Shown here piece by piece: positions 22,066 through 29,629 of a stretch of 30,307 bases of DNA (its first letter is position 1; each line of letters opens with the position of its first letter). The stretch comes from a virus: the IMG/VR virus record IMGVR_UViG_3300013094_000190, positions 1 to 30,307 of that record; one strand, written 5' to 3'. Position numbers and translations under genes: made by a program. Below the pieces are notes generated by a model. It did not search any database. It was not told the DNA's origin and saw only the letters and a list, made by a program, of their open reading frames with translations.

Positions 22066-23826
22066 ATGGCAGAATTATTCGGCTACGAGTTTAAACGTAA
22101 AGTAAAAGAAGACATATCACCGTCGTTTGCTCCTAAGGATCAAGAAGATGGTGCCGTTGTCGTTGCCGCGGGTGGATCGTTTGGCACTTACGTTGATCTC
22201 GACGGCACAGTCCGTACAGAAGCTGAACTCGTTACTAAGTATCGTGAAATGGCATTACAACCAGAATGCGATAACGCAGTAGACGAAATAGTAAACGAGA
22301 TGGTCGCTTTAGACGAGAAAGAACTCGTTAAGATCGACCTAGACGAATTAGATATTCCTGACAATATCAAAAAAGCTATTAGAGAAGAGTTTAAGAACTG
22401 TCTTAATCTTCTTGATTTCCGTCGTCATGCTTATGAAATCATGAGACGTTGGTATATCGACGGTCGTCTATACTATCATAAGATCATCGACGAAAAAGAT
22501 CCTAAAGCTGGTATCAAAGAATTACGTTACATCGATCCTCGTAAGATTAGAAAAGTACGTGAAGTCGTAAAGAAGAGAGTTCGTGGTGGTCAACAGGGTG
22601 ATCCTGTCATGACTAAGACACAAAACGAATACTATATCTTTAACGATAAGGGCTTCAACTACGGTAATAAAACAGTTGGTCCTGCTACAGCTGGCTTAAA
22701 GATCGCGAAAGATACTATTCTTCATATCACTTCTGGTTTGACTGATACTAATGGCACTATGATACTTTCGTATCTACACAAAGCTATTAAAGCTCTCAAT
22801 CAGTTACGTACTCTTGAAGATGCGCTCGTTATCTATCGTATCGCGCGTGCTCCAGAACGTCGTGTTTGGTACATCGATGTCGGTAACTTGCCTAAGATGA
22901 AAGCCGAACAATACATTAGAGACATGATGGTTAAACATAAGAATCGTCTGATCTACGATGCTGATTCTGGTAATATCAGAGACGATCGTAAGTTCATGAC
23001 CATGTTAGAAGATTATTGGATAGCACGTCGTGAAGGCGGTAAGGGTACGGAAGTTACTACCCTTGCTGGTGGTCAAACACTCGGCCAGATGGATGATGTT
23101 CTCTATTTCCAGAAGAAGTTTTATCAGACACTAAACGTGCCTGTCAACAGACTTAATTCTGACGCTTTGTTCTCGTTGGGTAGAGCTACCGAAGTTTCGA
23201 GAGACGAGTTAAAGTTCGCTCGTCTTATCAATCGTCTCAGAGGTAAGTTTGCCGAAATCTTTACTAAATTGCTTGAGACTCAACTCGTCTTAAAGCAAAT
23301 CATGACGATCGAAGACTTTAATAATATTGCAGCCGACATCAAGTATGACTTTGCTAAAGACAACTACTTTGCAGAATTGAAAGACGGCGAGCTTATGGAT
23401 AACCGTATCAATCTTGCTCGTAACATGCAAGATATGGTCGGTAAGTATTATTCACAAGAATGGTTACGTAAGAACATTCTTCAACAGTCTGAAGATGACA
23501 TCAAAGAGATGGACGATCAGATCATTGAAGAGAGTGAATCCGGTGATCCTCGTTGGATCAATCAACAAGTCTTACAAAATGAACAGATGGAGCAACAGCT
23601 TAATATGCCTGTTGGTCCAGACGGTAATCCAATTCAGGGTGAAACAGATCAACAACCTGCATCTGGCGATGATGACGTAGCTGTCACACCAGAAACAGAT
23701 GAAAAGACAAAGAAGCTACAGAGTGCTAAAGCAACGTATGATCTATTGTCACAGAAGAGAAATAGATCACTTTCAGACGAAGCAAAGCTTAAATCTGCAG
23801 CTCAAATTCTAGCTAAGAATAAATAA
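22066..23826 (+). CDS. 20: Portal vertex protein gp20
   Basis: A 586-residue homologue of T4 gp20 (524 residues). The family pattern is clear: Tyr-Val-Asp-Leu-Asp-Gly (about 43-48), Tyr-Arg-Glu-Met-Ala-Leu-Gln-Pro-Glu-Cys-Asp-Asn-Ala-Val-Asp-Glu-Ile-Val (66-83), Arg-Arg-Trp-Tyr-Ile-Asp-Gly-Arg (128-135), Tyr-Ile-Asp-Pro-Arg-Lys-Ile-Arg and Ala-Pro-Glu-Arg-Arg-Val-Trp-Tyr-Ile-Asp. It forms the dodecameric ring at one head vertex through which gp17 moves DNA and to which the neck attaches. The last 90 residues are Gln/Asp/Lys rich and probably flexible. No late box is seen directly upstream; transcription probably comes from read-through. Confidence 0.97.
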   Translation: MAELFGYEFKRKVKEDISPSFAPKDQEDGAVVVAAGGSFGTYVDLDGTVRTEAELVTKYREMALQPECDNAVDEIVNEMVALDEKELVKIDLDELDIPDNIKKAIREEFKNCLNLLDFRRHAYEIMRRWYIDGRLYYHKIIDEKDPKAGIKELRYIDPRKIRKVREVVKKRVRGGQQGDPVMTKTQNEYYIFNDKGFNYGNKTVGPATAGLKIAKDTILHITSGLTDTNGTMILSYLHKAIKALNQLRTLEDALVIYRIARAPERRVWYIDVGNLPKMKAEQYIRDMMVKHKNRLIYDADSGNIRDDRKFMTMLEDYWIARREGGKGTEVTTLAGGQTLGQMDDVLYFQKKFYQTLNVPVNRLNSDALFSLGRATEVSRDELKFARLINRLRGKFAEIFTKLLETQLVLKQIMTIEDFNNIAADIKYDFAKDNYFAELKDGELMDNRINLARNMQDMVGKYYSQEWLRKNILQQSEDDIKEMDDQIIEESESGDPRWINQQVLQNEQMEQQLNMPVGPDGNPIQGETDQQPASGDDDVAVTPETDEKTKKLQSAKATYDLLSQKRNRSLSDEAKLKSAAQILAKNK

Positions 23827-23839
23827 TTGGAGATGAACA

Positions 23840-24091
23840 ATGACTGACACACAACACACTATACAAGATCTGATCTCAACTGCTTATGAACAAAAGCCAG
23901 TCGAATTTCAGGATACATTCAACGACTTGATGCTGGACCGTCTTGCGGCAGCAGTAGACGCTAAAAAGTTGGAAGTAGCCACAACGATGTTCGGTGATCA
24001 AGCAGGCAGCGAAGACTATGCAGATGTAAACGTAGAAGTTGATGCGGTCGAAACAGAACAAGAGGAACAGCAAGATGGCGAAACCGCTTAA
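23840..24091 (+). CDS. 67: Prohead core protein gp67-like
   Basis: An 83-residue protein between portal and protease, the place of T4 gene 67 (80 residues). The first 50 residues form helices with a Lys-Pro-Val-Glu-Phe-Gln-Asp-Thr-Phe-Asn-Asp-Leu-Met segment typical of gp67 proteins in marine T4-like phages; the last 30 are highly acidic. In T4, gp67 is an internal scaffold peptide precursor cleaved by gp21. A GGAG site lies upstream. The next gene begins inside its last codons (17-nt overlap). Confidence 0.75.
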   Translation: MTDTQHTIQDLISTAYEQKPVEFQDTFNDLMLDRLAAAVDAKKLEVATTMFGDQAGSEDYADVNVEVDAVETEQEEQQDGETA

Positions 24092-24974
24092 AGATATTCT
24101 AAAGCAAGCTCATGATAGAATCAAGGGCGTGCACGCTGCGCAGACATCTGCTGGCTCATTGGGTAAAGATCCGGGAGTCGATTATCAACCTAAGTCGGGT
24201 GACGAAGATGAATTCGTTGCTAAGCATAGTGTTGAAAGATGGGATGAACCAGAAGGTAATCCTGATCATAGCAAGAACGTAAAGTATTCTTTAGACACAC
24301 CACAAAATTCTCGTATGGGTAATAATCACGAAAAGTCAAAGAAAGATTATTTCGTTCCCGTAAAAGAATCAGAAGATGTTAAGTGCAATCACACACCTAA
24401 GGGTAAAATGTGCCCTGTTCATGGTATGTTAGAGTGCTGGTCAGCGAAGCCAATTAAAGAAGTATCAAAAGTAAATGAAGTACTAACAAAGTCAACGACA
24501 GCTGGCGAAACAATTCACGATTTCGTTCATTCAAAGAATCCTAAGTTTGCTGGTAAGTCAAAAGAGAAGCGTAAGCAAATGGCTCTCGCTGCTTACTATG
24601 CAAAGCAGAACGAAGAAGTTAAAGAAGATCTCGCTATGCCTCTTCTTGGTTCAGTGCACGGTTCTTCAGATATTGCAAAATATAAGACAGACGATACGGG
24701 TGCAGAGATCGATATGGTTCGTACAGAACTAAAAGCGATCGCTAATAAGACTATGCACATGCTTTCAAATATGCCAGCTGATAAACACATTGAACCTTGG
24801 GTTCAAGCTAAAATTGCTGCTGCTAAAGAAATGATCGGTGCAGTACATGATTATATGGTATACAGCGATCATGAAGAAAATGAAACAACTGATACACCAA
24901 TGCAGATGCCTTCAAATCCTTCATATTCAGCACCAGATTTTTCAGCAGATGTTAATTCAGGAGTTAATGTATGA
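24075..24974 (+). CDS. Prohead core/virion-associated protein with Cys-His knuckle
   Basis: A 299-residue protein read from the ATG at 24075, which has GAGGA 8 nt upstream; the frame extends to 24039 but without a ribosome site. Residues 104-121 hold Cys104, His106, Cys113, His116 and Cys121, a possible zinc knuckle. Residues 155-176 carry a Lys-Phe-Ala-Gly-Lys-Ser-Lys-Glu-Lys-Arg motif followed by an alanine-rich helix, a motif seen in many marine phage head-region proteins. Residues 205-265 are two helices with a Trp-Val-Gln-Ala-Lys-Ile-Ala-Ala-Ala-Lys segment, also common there. The C-terminus is Pro/Ser/Asp rich. The position between gp67 and gp21 suggests a prohead core component; it is much larger than T4 gp68 (141 residues) and may not be homologous. 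Confidence 0.7.
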   Translation: MAKPLKDILKQAHDRIKGVHAAQTSAGSLGKDPGVDYQPKSGDEDEFVAKHSVERWDEPEGNPDHSKNVKYSLDTPQNSRMGNNHEKSKKDYFVPVKESEDVKCNHTPKGKMCPVHGMLECWSAKPIKEVSKVNEVLTKSTTAGETIHDFVHSKNPKFAGKSKEKRKQMALAAYYAKQNEEVKEDLAMPLLGSVHGSSDIAKYKTDDTGAEIDMVRTELKAIANKTMHMLSNMPADKHIEPWVQAKIAAAKEMIGAVHDYMVYSDHEENETTDTPMQMPSNPSYSAPDFSADVNSGVNV

Positions 24975-25237
24975 CCGAATTTGTAAAATCAATTGGCACA
25001 GAACAATTTTGTAATTCTACAGCAAATACTATTAGTGGTGCTAGATTTGTTCGTCTGTTAAATTCAAATACAACTACAACATTTCTTATTACTCGTGCAA
25101 ATACTACTGCCAATGTAGGAACATTTACAATAGGTGCAGGACAAACTGTAGTAACTGAAAAGTATTTCACAGAAACATTAGTTGCAAATACAGCGACTAA
25201 TGTTATCTTTGCTGCACCAGTAGCATTTAAGGGATAA
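24971..25237 (+). CDS. Small beta-rich protein in the head gene block
   Basis: An 88-residue protein with alternating Thr/Asn/Val strands: Gly-Ala-Arg-Phe-Val-Arg-Leu-Leu-Asn, Thr-Phe-Leu-Ile-Thr-Arg and Val-Thr-Glu-Lys-Tyr-Phe. No signal peptide or helix is seen. It overlaps the gene before it by 4 nt (ATGA) and ends 4 nt before gp21. The pattern suits a small beta-sandwich head protein such as a decoration or core protein, but I cannot name it. Confidence 0.65.
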   Translation: MTEFVKSIGTEQFCNSTANTISGARFVRLLNSNTTTTFLITRANTTANVGTFTIGAGQTVVTEKYFTETLVANTATNVIFAAPVAFKG

Positions 25238-25241
25238 TAAG

Positions 25242-25910
25242 ATGAAACTCATCACCGAACTCTATGAGAATATGGAATACATCACCGAAGCAAAAGAGAG
25301 CGGTGAAAAAGACCATTATATCAAGGGTATCTTTTTACAAGCTGGTATCAAAAATAGAAACGGTCGCATATATCCATTAAACATTATGGAAAATGCAGTG
25401 AATCGTTATGTAAATGATGTAGTAAAAAATAATCGTGCATACGGTGAATTAGGTCATCCTCAGGGTCCATCTATCAATCTTGATCGCGTTTCACATATCA
25501 TAACAGAACTTTATCGTGACGGTGATAACTTCATCGGTAAAGCAAAGTTGACTGATACTCCAATGGGTAATATAGCTAAGGGACTTTTAAAGTCTGGTGC
25601 TAATCTAGGTGTGTCTTCACGTGGTATGGGTACTCTAACACAGGGTAAAGACGGCGCGATGGTAGTAGGTGAAGACTTCCATCTTGCTACAGCCGCCGAT
25701 ATCGTAGCCGATCCTTCAGCCCCTAATGCTTTCGTTAAGGGCATTATGGAGAACGTAGAATGGATCTATGATCCAGTCAAGGATACATGGCACGAAGAAA
25801 AATTACATGAAGTCAAGAAAACAGTTCATAAGATGTCAAAAAGACAGCTAGAAGAGAGCCAATTGCGTATCTTTGAGAGCTACGTAGAATCTTTGACATT
25901 TAAGAAATAA
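25242..25910 (+). CDS. 21: Prohead protease gp21
   Basis: A 222-residue homologue of T4 gp21 (212 residues). The catalytic His is H72 in Gly-Glu-Leu-Gly-His-Pro and the Ser is S125 or S126 in Gly-Val-Ser-Ser-Arg-Gly. The Lys-Asn-Arg-Asn-Gly-Arg-Ile-Tyr-Pro segment near residue 40 is also conserved. It is a herpes-type serine protease that matures the prohead by cleaving scaffold, core proteins and the capsid protein after a (Leu/Ile)-x-Glu site, then itself. It is placed directly upstream of its main substrates gp22 and gp23. Confidence 0.95.
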   Translation: MKLITELYENMEYITEAKESGEKDHYIKGIFLQAGIKNRNGRIYPLNIMENAVNRYVNDVVKNNRAYGELGHPQGPSINLDRVSHIITELYRDGDNFIGKAKLTDTPMGNIAKGLLKSGANLGVSSRGMGTLTQGKDGAMVVGEDFHLATAADIVADPSAPNAFVKGIMENVEWIYDPVKDTWHEEKLHEVKKTVHKMSKRQLEESQLRIFESYVESLTFKK

Positions 25911-25914
25911 AACG

Positions 25915-25922
25915 TATAAATA
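25915..25922 (+). promoter_or_regulatory. T4-type late promoter for gp22
   Basis: Exact TATAAATA, 29 nt upstream of the gp22 ATG, with an AGGGGAGA ribosome site in between. Confidence 0.75.
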
Positions 25923-25951
25923 CTAGTAAATTCCATAGGGGAGACCTTTAA

Positions 25952-26998
25952 ATGACTGATCAAGTAAAAAACGAAATTGAAGAAGGCACAATGGCTGCCG
26001 ACTCTCTACATCCTGCAGCACGTCCAGTAACGGACGATCAAAAGTCAAAGTTCGAATATATCGCTCACATGATCGGCGCAATGCATGCAATGCGTAAGGA
26101 AGATCTTGTTAAGTGGTTTAACGATCAGCAACATGTTTTTGGTCCTGGTAAAGACCACGGCGTAGGCGATAAGTCTGGTTCAAATCAATCTTCTGTTGAT
26201 ATGCACGCTTCTTATGCTTCACACTCAACTGGTCCTAAGACAAAAGATCCTATGCCAAAGCTTTCTGTTAGAGAAGATGTTGAAGAACTATTTGTTGGTT
26301 CAGATCTTTCAGAAGAATTCAAAGATAAGGCATCTACACTTTTCGAAGCTGCTATTACAGCTCGTGTAATTGCAGAAACAGCACGTCTTGAAGAAGAATT
26401 CGAAAAGAATCTTGAAGTAGCTGTTTCAGAAATCAACGAAGAACTTACAACTAAAGTTGATTCATATCTCGACTATGTAGTTGAGCAATGGATGGAAGAA
26501 AATTCAGTAGCTGTTGAATCAACACTACGTAACGAAATTATGGAAGAGTTCATTGGTGGCTTGCAAAAGCTCTTTACAGAACACTACATCAACATTCCTG
26601 AAGATAAGGTCGACGTTCTCGAATCACTAGCTGATAAGGTAGAAGAACTCGAAGCAAAGCTTAACGAACAGTTTAATGAAAACATTGAGCTCAAGAAAGC
26701 TTTCGTAGACGTAGAAAAGAATCAAGTATTCGAATCTTATGTTGGTGAGCTAGCACTTAGCCAGCAGGAAAAATTCAAAGCTCTCGCTGAGAGCATTGAC
26801 TTCGACGGCGACGTCGAAACATACGCCAAGAAGCTTTCCATCATCAAGGAAAAGTACTTCGCCAGCGAGAAGACTGCACCTGTTTCAACAAACATCGAAG
26901 AAGAAACTTTCGAAGCTGGTGAAACAGTAACTGAGACATTTACTGATCCTTCAGTAAACAGATACGTGCAAGCTATTTCTAGAACTCTTAAGAAGTAA
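25952..26998 (+). CDS. 22: Prohead scaffold protein gp22
   Basis: A 348-residue, highly acidic helical protein. Residues 110-290 form long coiled-coil helices (Glu/Lys/Leu/Val heptads), as in T4 gp22 (269 residues). Several (Leu/Ile)-x-Glu sites are available for gp21 cleavage. The N-terminal 95 residues are less charged, with an Ala-His-Met-Ile-Gly-Ala-Met-His-Ala-Met-Arg segment, and are not part of the coiled coil. It forms the internal core on which gp23 assembles and is degraded during maturation. The late promoter box upstream and the position before gp23 agree. Confidence 0.92.
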   Translation: MTDQVKNEIEEGTMAADSLHPAARPVTDDQKSKFEYIAHMIGAMHAMRKEDLVKWFNDQQHVFGPGKDHGVGDKSGSNQSSVDMHASYASHSTGPKTKDPMPKLSVREDVEELFVGSDLSEEFKDKASTLFEAAITARVIAETARLEEEFEKNLEVAVSEINEELTTKVDSYLDYVVEQWMEENSVAVESTLRNEIMEEFIGGLQKLFTEHYINIPEDKVDVLESLADKVEELEAKLNEQFNENIELKKAFVDVEKNQVFESYVGELALSQQEKFKALAESIDFDGDVETYAKKLSIIKEKYFASEKTAPVSTNIEEETFEAGETVTETFTDPSVNRYVQAISRTLKK

Positions 26999-27003
26999 TT
27001 CTT

Positions 27004-27011
27004 AATAAATA
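27004..27011 (+). promoter_or_regulatory. Candidate late promoter for gp23 (AATAAATA)
   Basis: Seven of eight matches to the late box, 31 nt upstream of the gp23 ATG; AAGGAG is at 27031-27036. Confidence 0.5.
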
Positions 27012-27042
27012 ATATACAACCAGAAACAAAAAGGAGACAAAA

Positions 27043-28476
27043 ATGTTTCTAGCTGAGGAAATCCAAAAGAAATGGGCTCCGGTCCTCGATCACGAGGCAC
27101 TTGGTGCTATTAAGGACCAGAATCGTCGTTCAGTAACTGCTGTTGTTCTTGAAAACACAGAGCGTGCTCTTCGCGAAGCTGGTGCACACGGTCAGTTCCA
27201 GACTCTTACAGAATCACCATCTGCTGCTTCTGTAGTACCTGCCAACTATATGGGTGGTTCGTCTTCAACAGCGGGTTCAGGCGGTATCGATACATTCGAT
27301 CCTGTATTGATCTCACTCGTTCGTCGTGCGATGCCTAACCTTATCGCTTACGACATTGCTGGCGTTCAGCCAATGACAGGCCCAACAGGCTTGATCTTCG
27401 CAATGCGTAGCAAGTACAATAACCAAGGTAACGGTACTTCTTCAACTTCTTATTCTGGCAACCAGGGTAACGAAACTTTCTACAACGAAGTTGATACAAC
27501 ATTCTCAACTGTTCCTGGCAACAACACAACTCAAGCTACAAGCTTTGGTTCAGGTAACAGCACAACTTCTGCATTCACAGGTACAATTCCTGGTGCAACA
27601 AACACTTCACCACTGTCAACAACTTATGCCTATAACACAGGTACAGGTATGTCAACAGCACAGGCTGAAGCGCTTGGCACATATCAGAACACTGACTTCG
27701 CTCAGATGGCCTTCTCAATCGAAAAGGTAACTGTAACTGCTAAGTCACGTGCTCTCAAGGCAGAATACACAATGGAACTTGCACAAGACTTGAAGGCAAT
27801 TCATGGTCTTGACGCTGAGACAGAACTTGCAAACATTCTTTCGGCTGAAATTCTAGCAGAAATCAACCGTGAAGTTGTTCGTACAGTTAACATCACAGCT
27901 GTTGCAGGTGCTCAGGACAACACAACAACTGCTGGTGTGTTCGACCTCGATACAGACTCTAACGGTCGTTGGTCAGTTGAAAAGTTCAAGGGTCTTATGT
28001 TCCAGCTTGAACGCGAAGCTAACCAGATCGCTAAGCAAACCCGTAGAGGCAAGGGTAACATCCTCATCTGTTCATCAGACGTTGCGTCTGCTCTTCAGAT
28101 GGCTGGTGTTCTCGACTACACTCCTGCTCTTAACAGCAACAACCTTCAGGTTGACGATACAGGTAACACTTTCGCAGGTGTTCTCAATGGTCGCCTCCGC
28201 GTTTACATTGATCCTTATGCGATCGGTGGTAACTATCTCACAGTTGGCTATAAGGGTTCTTCAGCGTTTGACGCTGGTCTCTTCTACTGCCCATACGTTC
28301 CGCTCCAGATGGTTCGTGCAGTTGATCAGTCAAGCTTCCAGCCTAAGATCGGCTTTAAGACACGTTACGGAATGGTTGCAAACCCATTCGCAGAAGGTCT
28401 TAACAAGGGTTCAGGCGAGCTTCTTCTGTCAACAAACAAGTACTATCGCCGCGTGATCGTTAATAACCTGATGTAA
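27043..28476 (+). CDS. 23: Major capsid protein gp23
   Basis: A 477-residue homologue of T4 gp23 (521 residues) with the HK97-type fold expected. The N-terminal propeptide has the classic Lys-Trp-Ala-Pro-Val-Leu-Asp-His motif (10-17) and Leu-Glu-Asn-Thr-Glu. A gp21 site Leu55-Thr56-Glu57 would give a mature chain from Ser58. Other conserved parts are Arg-Arg-Ala-Met-Pro-Asn-Leu-Ile-Ala-Tyr-Asp, Lys-Ala-Glu-Tyr-Thr-Met-Glu-Leu-Ala-Gln-Asp-Leu, and the C-terminal Tyr-Tyr-Arg-Arg-Val. The Ser/Thr/Gly-rich stretch at about 130-205 is the variable insertion region. Cytosine-ending codons are more common than in the accessory island, fitting high expression. A strong terminator follows. Confidence 0.98.
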   Translation: MFLAEEIQKKWAPVLDHEALGAIKDQNRRSVTAVVLENTERALREAGAHGQFQTLTESPSAASVVPANYMGGSSSTAGSGGIDTFDPVLISLVRRAMPNLIAYDIAGVQPMTGPTGLIFAMRSKYNNQGNGTSSTSYSGNQGNETFYNEVDTTFSTVPGNNTTQATSFGSGNSTTSAFTGTIPGATNTSPLSTTYAYNTGTGMSTAQAEALGTYQNTDFAQMAFSIEKVTVTAKSRALKAEYTMELAQDLKAIHGLDAETELANILSAEILAEINREVVRTVNITAVAGAQDNTTTAGVFDLDTDSNGRWSVEKFKGLMFQLEREANQIAKQTRRGKGNILICSSDVASALQMAGVLDYTPALNSNNLQVDDTGNTFAGVLNGRLRVYIDPYAIGGNYLTVGYKGSSAFDAGLFYCPYVPLQMVRAVDQSSFQPKIGFKTRYGMVANPFAEGLNKGSGELLLSTNKYYRRVIVNNLM

Positions 28477-28518
28477 AATATATATTTTTATAAAAAGACG
28501 GTTTCAAGCCGCAAACTT

Positions 28519-28545
28519 AACGGGGCCTTCGGGCCCCGTTTTTTT
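28519..28545 (+). terminator. Strong intrinsic terminator after gp23
   Basis: AACGGGGCC pairs with GGCCCCGTT (9 bp) around a TTCG tetraloop and runs into seven T. It ends the gp22-gp23 transcription unit. Confidence 0.95.
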
Positions 28546-28546
28546 A

Positions 28547-28574
28547 TGTACAACTATAAAAAATACTGTATAAT
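28547..28574 (+). promoter_or_regulatory. Possible sigma70-type promoter upstream of gp3
   Basis: TGTACA, a 16-nt spacer and an exact TATAAT -10 box directly after the terminator. The -35 box is weak (4 of 6). A late box follows closely, so the gap may serve both early and late expression. Confidence 0.4.
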
Positions 28575-28590
28575 AGCTTACAGCAGCTGT

Positions 28591-28598
28591 GATAAATA
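28591..28598 (+). promoter_or_regulatory. Candidate late promoter for gp3 (GATAAATA)
   Basis: Seven of eight matches to the late box, 23 nt upstream of the ATG at 28622; a GGAG site is at 28612-28615. Confidence 0.45.
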
Positions 28599-28621
28599 TC
28601 TAGAACAAACTGGAGATATGC

Positions 28622-29146
28622 ATGTCTGCCGTCGATAATACGCCTGTCAATAAGAACTTTCTTAGTCCGCTGAACTTTAAGTTCTTGCTGAAAAGAGCTC
28701 CTCATATCAATTTCTTTGTTACGAAAGCTAACATTCCGTCTATCTCGATTCCACAGATAGACATTCCAAACATGTTTGTTCCTATTCCAACGACAAGAAC
28801 ACACTTGACTTATGGAACGTTTGGCATCACTTTCCAAGTAGACGAAGATCTGACAAACTATATGGAGATTCATAATTGGATTCGAGCTCTTGGTTTTCCA
28901 GATAACTTCGATGAATACTCAGCTTTATCAACTGTTCCTCAGTATACTGGTGAAGGATTGAGATCTGATCTTGGTCTAATCATTTTAAATTCAACTAAGA
29001 CTCCAAACTTTGAATTCTCTTTTAGAGACGCTTTTCCTACATATCTCTCAGACGTTACTTTCGATACGACTATGCAAGATGTCCAGTACGTTACAGCTAG
29101 CGCAGAATTTGCTTATACAATGTACGATGTAATCCCACCTCAGTAG
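28622..29146 (+). CDS. 3: Tail completion and sheath stabiliser gp3 (tail-tube-fold protein)
   Basis: A 174-residue protein, the length of T4 gp3 (176). The pattern of an N-terminal Phe-Lys-Phe strand, an Ile-Pro-Ser-Ile-Ser-Ile-Pro segment, Leu-Thr-Tyr-x-x-Phe-x-Ile-x-Phe-x-Val-Asp-Glu-Asp-Leu and a Tyr-Met-Glu-Ile-His-Asn-Trp-Ile-Arg helix matches what I recall of gp3-type proteins. Its position between gp23 and uvsY is the gp3 position in cyanophages. Gp3 terminates the tail tube in T4 assembly. Another tail-tube-fold protein such as gp54 is possible but less likely given size and place. It is a single gene between a terminator and the uvsY promoter. Confidence 0.72.
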   Translation: MSAVDNTPVNKNFLSPLNFKFLLKRAPHINFFVTKANIPSISIPQIDIPNMFVPIPTTRTHLTYGTFGITFQVDEDLTNYMEIHNWIRALGFPDNFDEYSALSTVPQYTGEGLRSDLGLIILNSTKTPNFEFSFRDAFPTYLSDVTFDTTMQDVQYVTASAEFAYTMYDVIPPQ

Positions 29147-29175
29147 TTTACAAACTGTCATTGTTATGATATAAT
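29147..29175 (+). promoter_or_regulatory. Sigma70-type promoter for uvsY-uvsW
   Basis: TTTACA, a 17-nt spacer and exact TATAAT; it begins at the base after the gp3 stop. Transcription would start near 29182, just upstream of the GAGGGAAAT ribosome site of uvsY. Host RNA polymerase could use it early in infection. Confidence 0.75.
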
Positions 29176-29197
29176 GTAAATTATTTGTGAGGGAAAT

Positions 29198-29629
29198 ATG
29201 AAACTTGAAGAGATCTATGAAGAGTGGAATAAAGATTCTGAGATCGATAAAACAGAACTCGGTGATGAAGCACTAAAGATTCCAAAACTACATCATAAGT
29301 ATTATCAGATCTACACTACTGAGCGTATGATCTTGCGCAAATATGAAAATGATTTTAAGCAGCTTAAACTAGCTAAGTATGAATTCTATACTATGGGTCC
29401 GAGCGAAGAGACTCCGTCTAGTTGGAGACTTCCACCCAGAGGTATGATCTTGAAAGCAGACGTTCCGATGTATATGGAATCTGATAAAGAAATAATCGAT
29501 ATGTCTCTCAAGATTGGTATTCAGCAAGAAAAAGTTGAACTCTTAGAGTCTATCATCAAGAGTCTAACGAATAGAGGCTTTCAAATAAAGTCTGCTATCG
29601 AATGGACCAAGTTTACGATGGGTGCATGA
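29198..29629 (+). CDS. uvsY: UvsY recombination mediator
   Basis: A 143-residue homologue of T4 UvsY (137 residues). The N-terminal Leu-Glu-Glu-Ile-Tyr-Glu-Glu-Trp segment, the His-His-Lys-Tyr-Tyr-Gln-Ile-Tyr motif at 32-39 and the C-terminal helical region with Asn-Arg-Gly-Phe-Gln-Ile-Lys-Ser-Ala-Ile-Glu-Trp are diagnostic. UvsY loads the UvsX recombinase onto gp32-coated single-stranded DNA during recombination-dependent replication. It has its own sigma70-type promoter, unlike the late genes before it, and its stop overlaps the uvsW start (ATGA). Confidence 0.93.
   Translation: MKLEEIYEEWNKDSEIDKTELGDEALKIPKLHHKYYQIYTTERMILRKYENDFKQLKLAKYEFYTMGPSEETPSSWRLPPRGMILKADVPMYMESDKEIIDMSLKIGIQQEKVELLESIIKSLTNRGFQIKSAIEWTKFTMGA

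Noticed and set aside
23818-23825. AATAAATA as a late promoter for the gp67-like gene
   Set aside because: It lies in the last codons of gp20 only 14 nt before the next ATG, leaving almost no leader for the ribosome site. Probably a chance result of Asn-Lys-stop codons.
24039-24074. Upstream start for the 299-residue head-region protein
   Set aside because: The extra 12 residues have no ribosome site and would overlap the gp67-like gene more; GAGGA fits the ATG at 24075.
28544-28873. Minus-strand open frame of 109 codons opposite gp3
   Set aside because: It crosses the promoter region and gp3 antisense, has Cys/Arg/Ser-biased shadow composition and no ribosome site.
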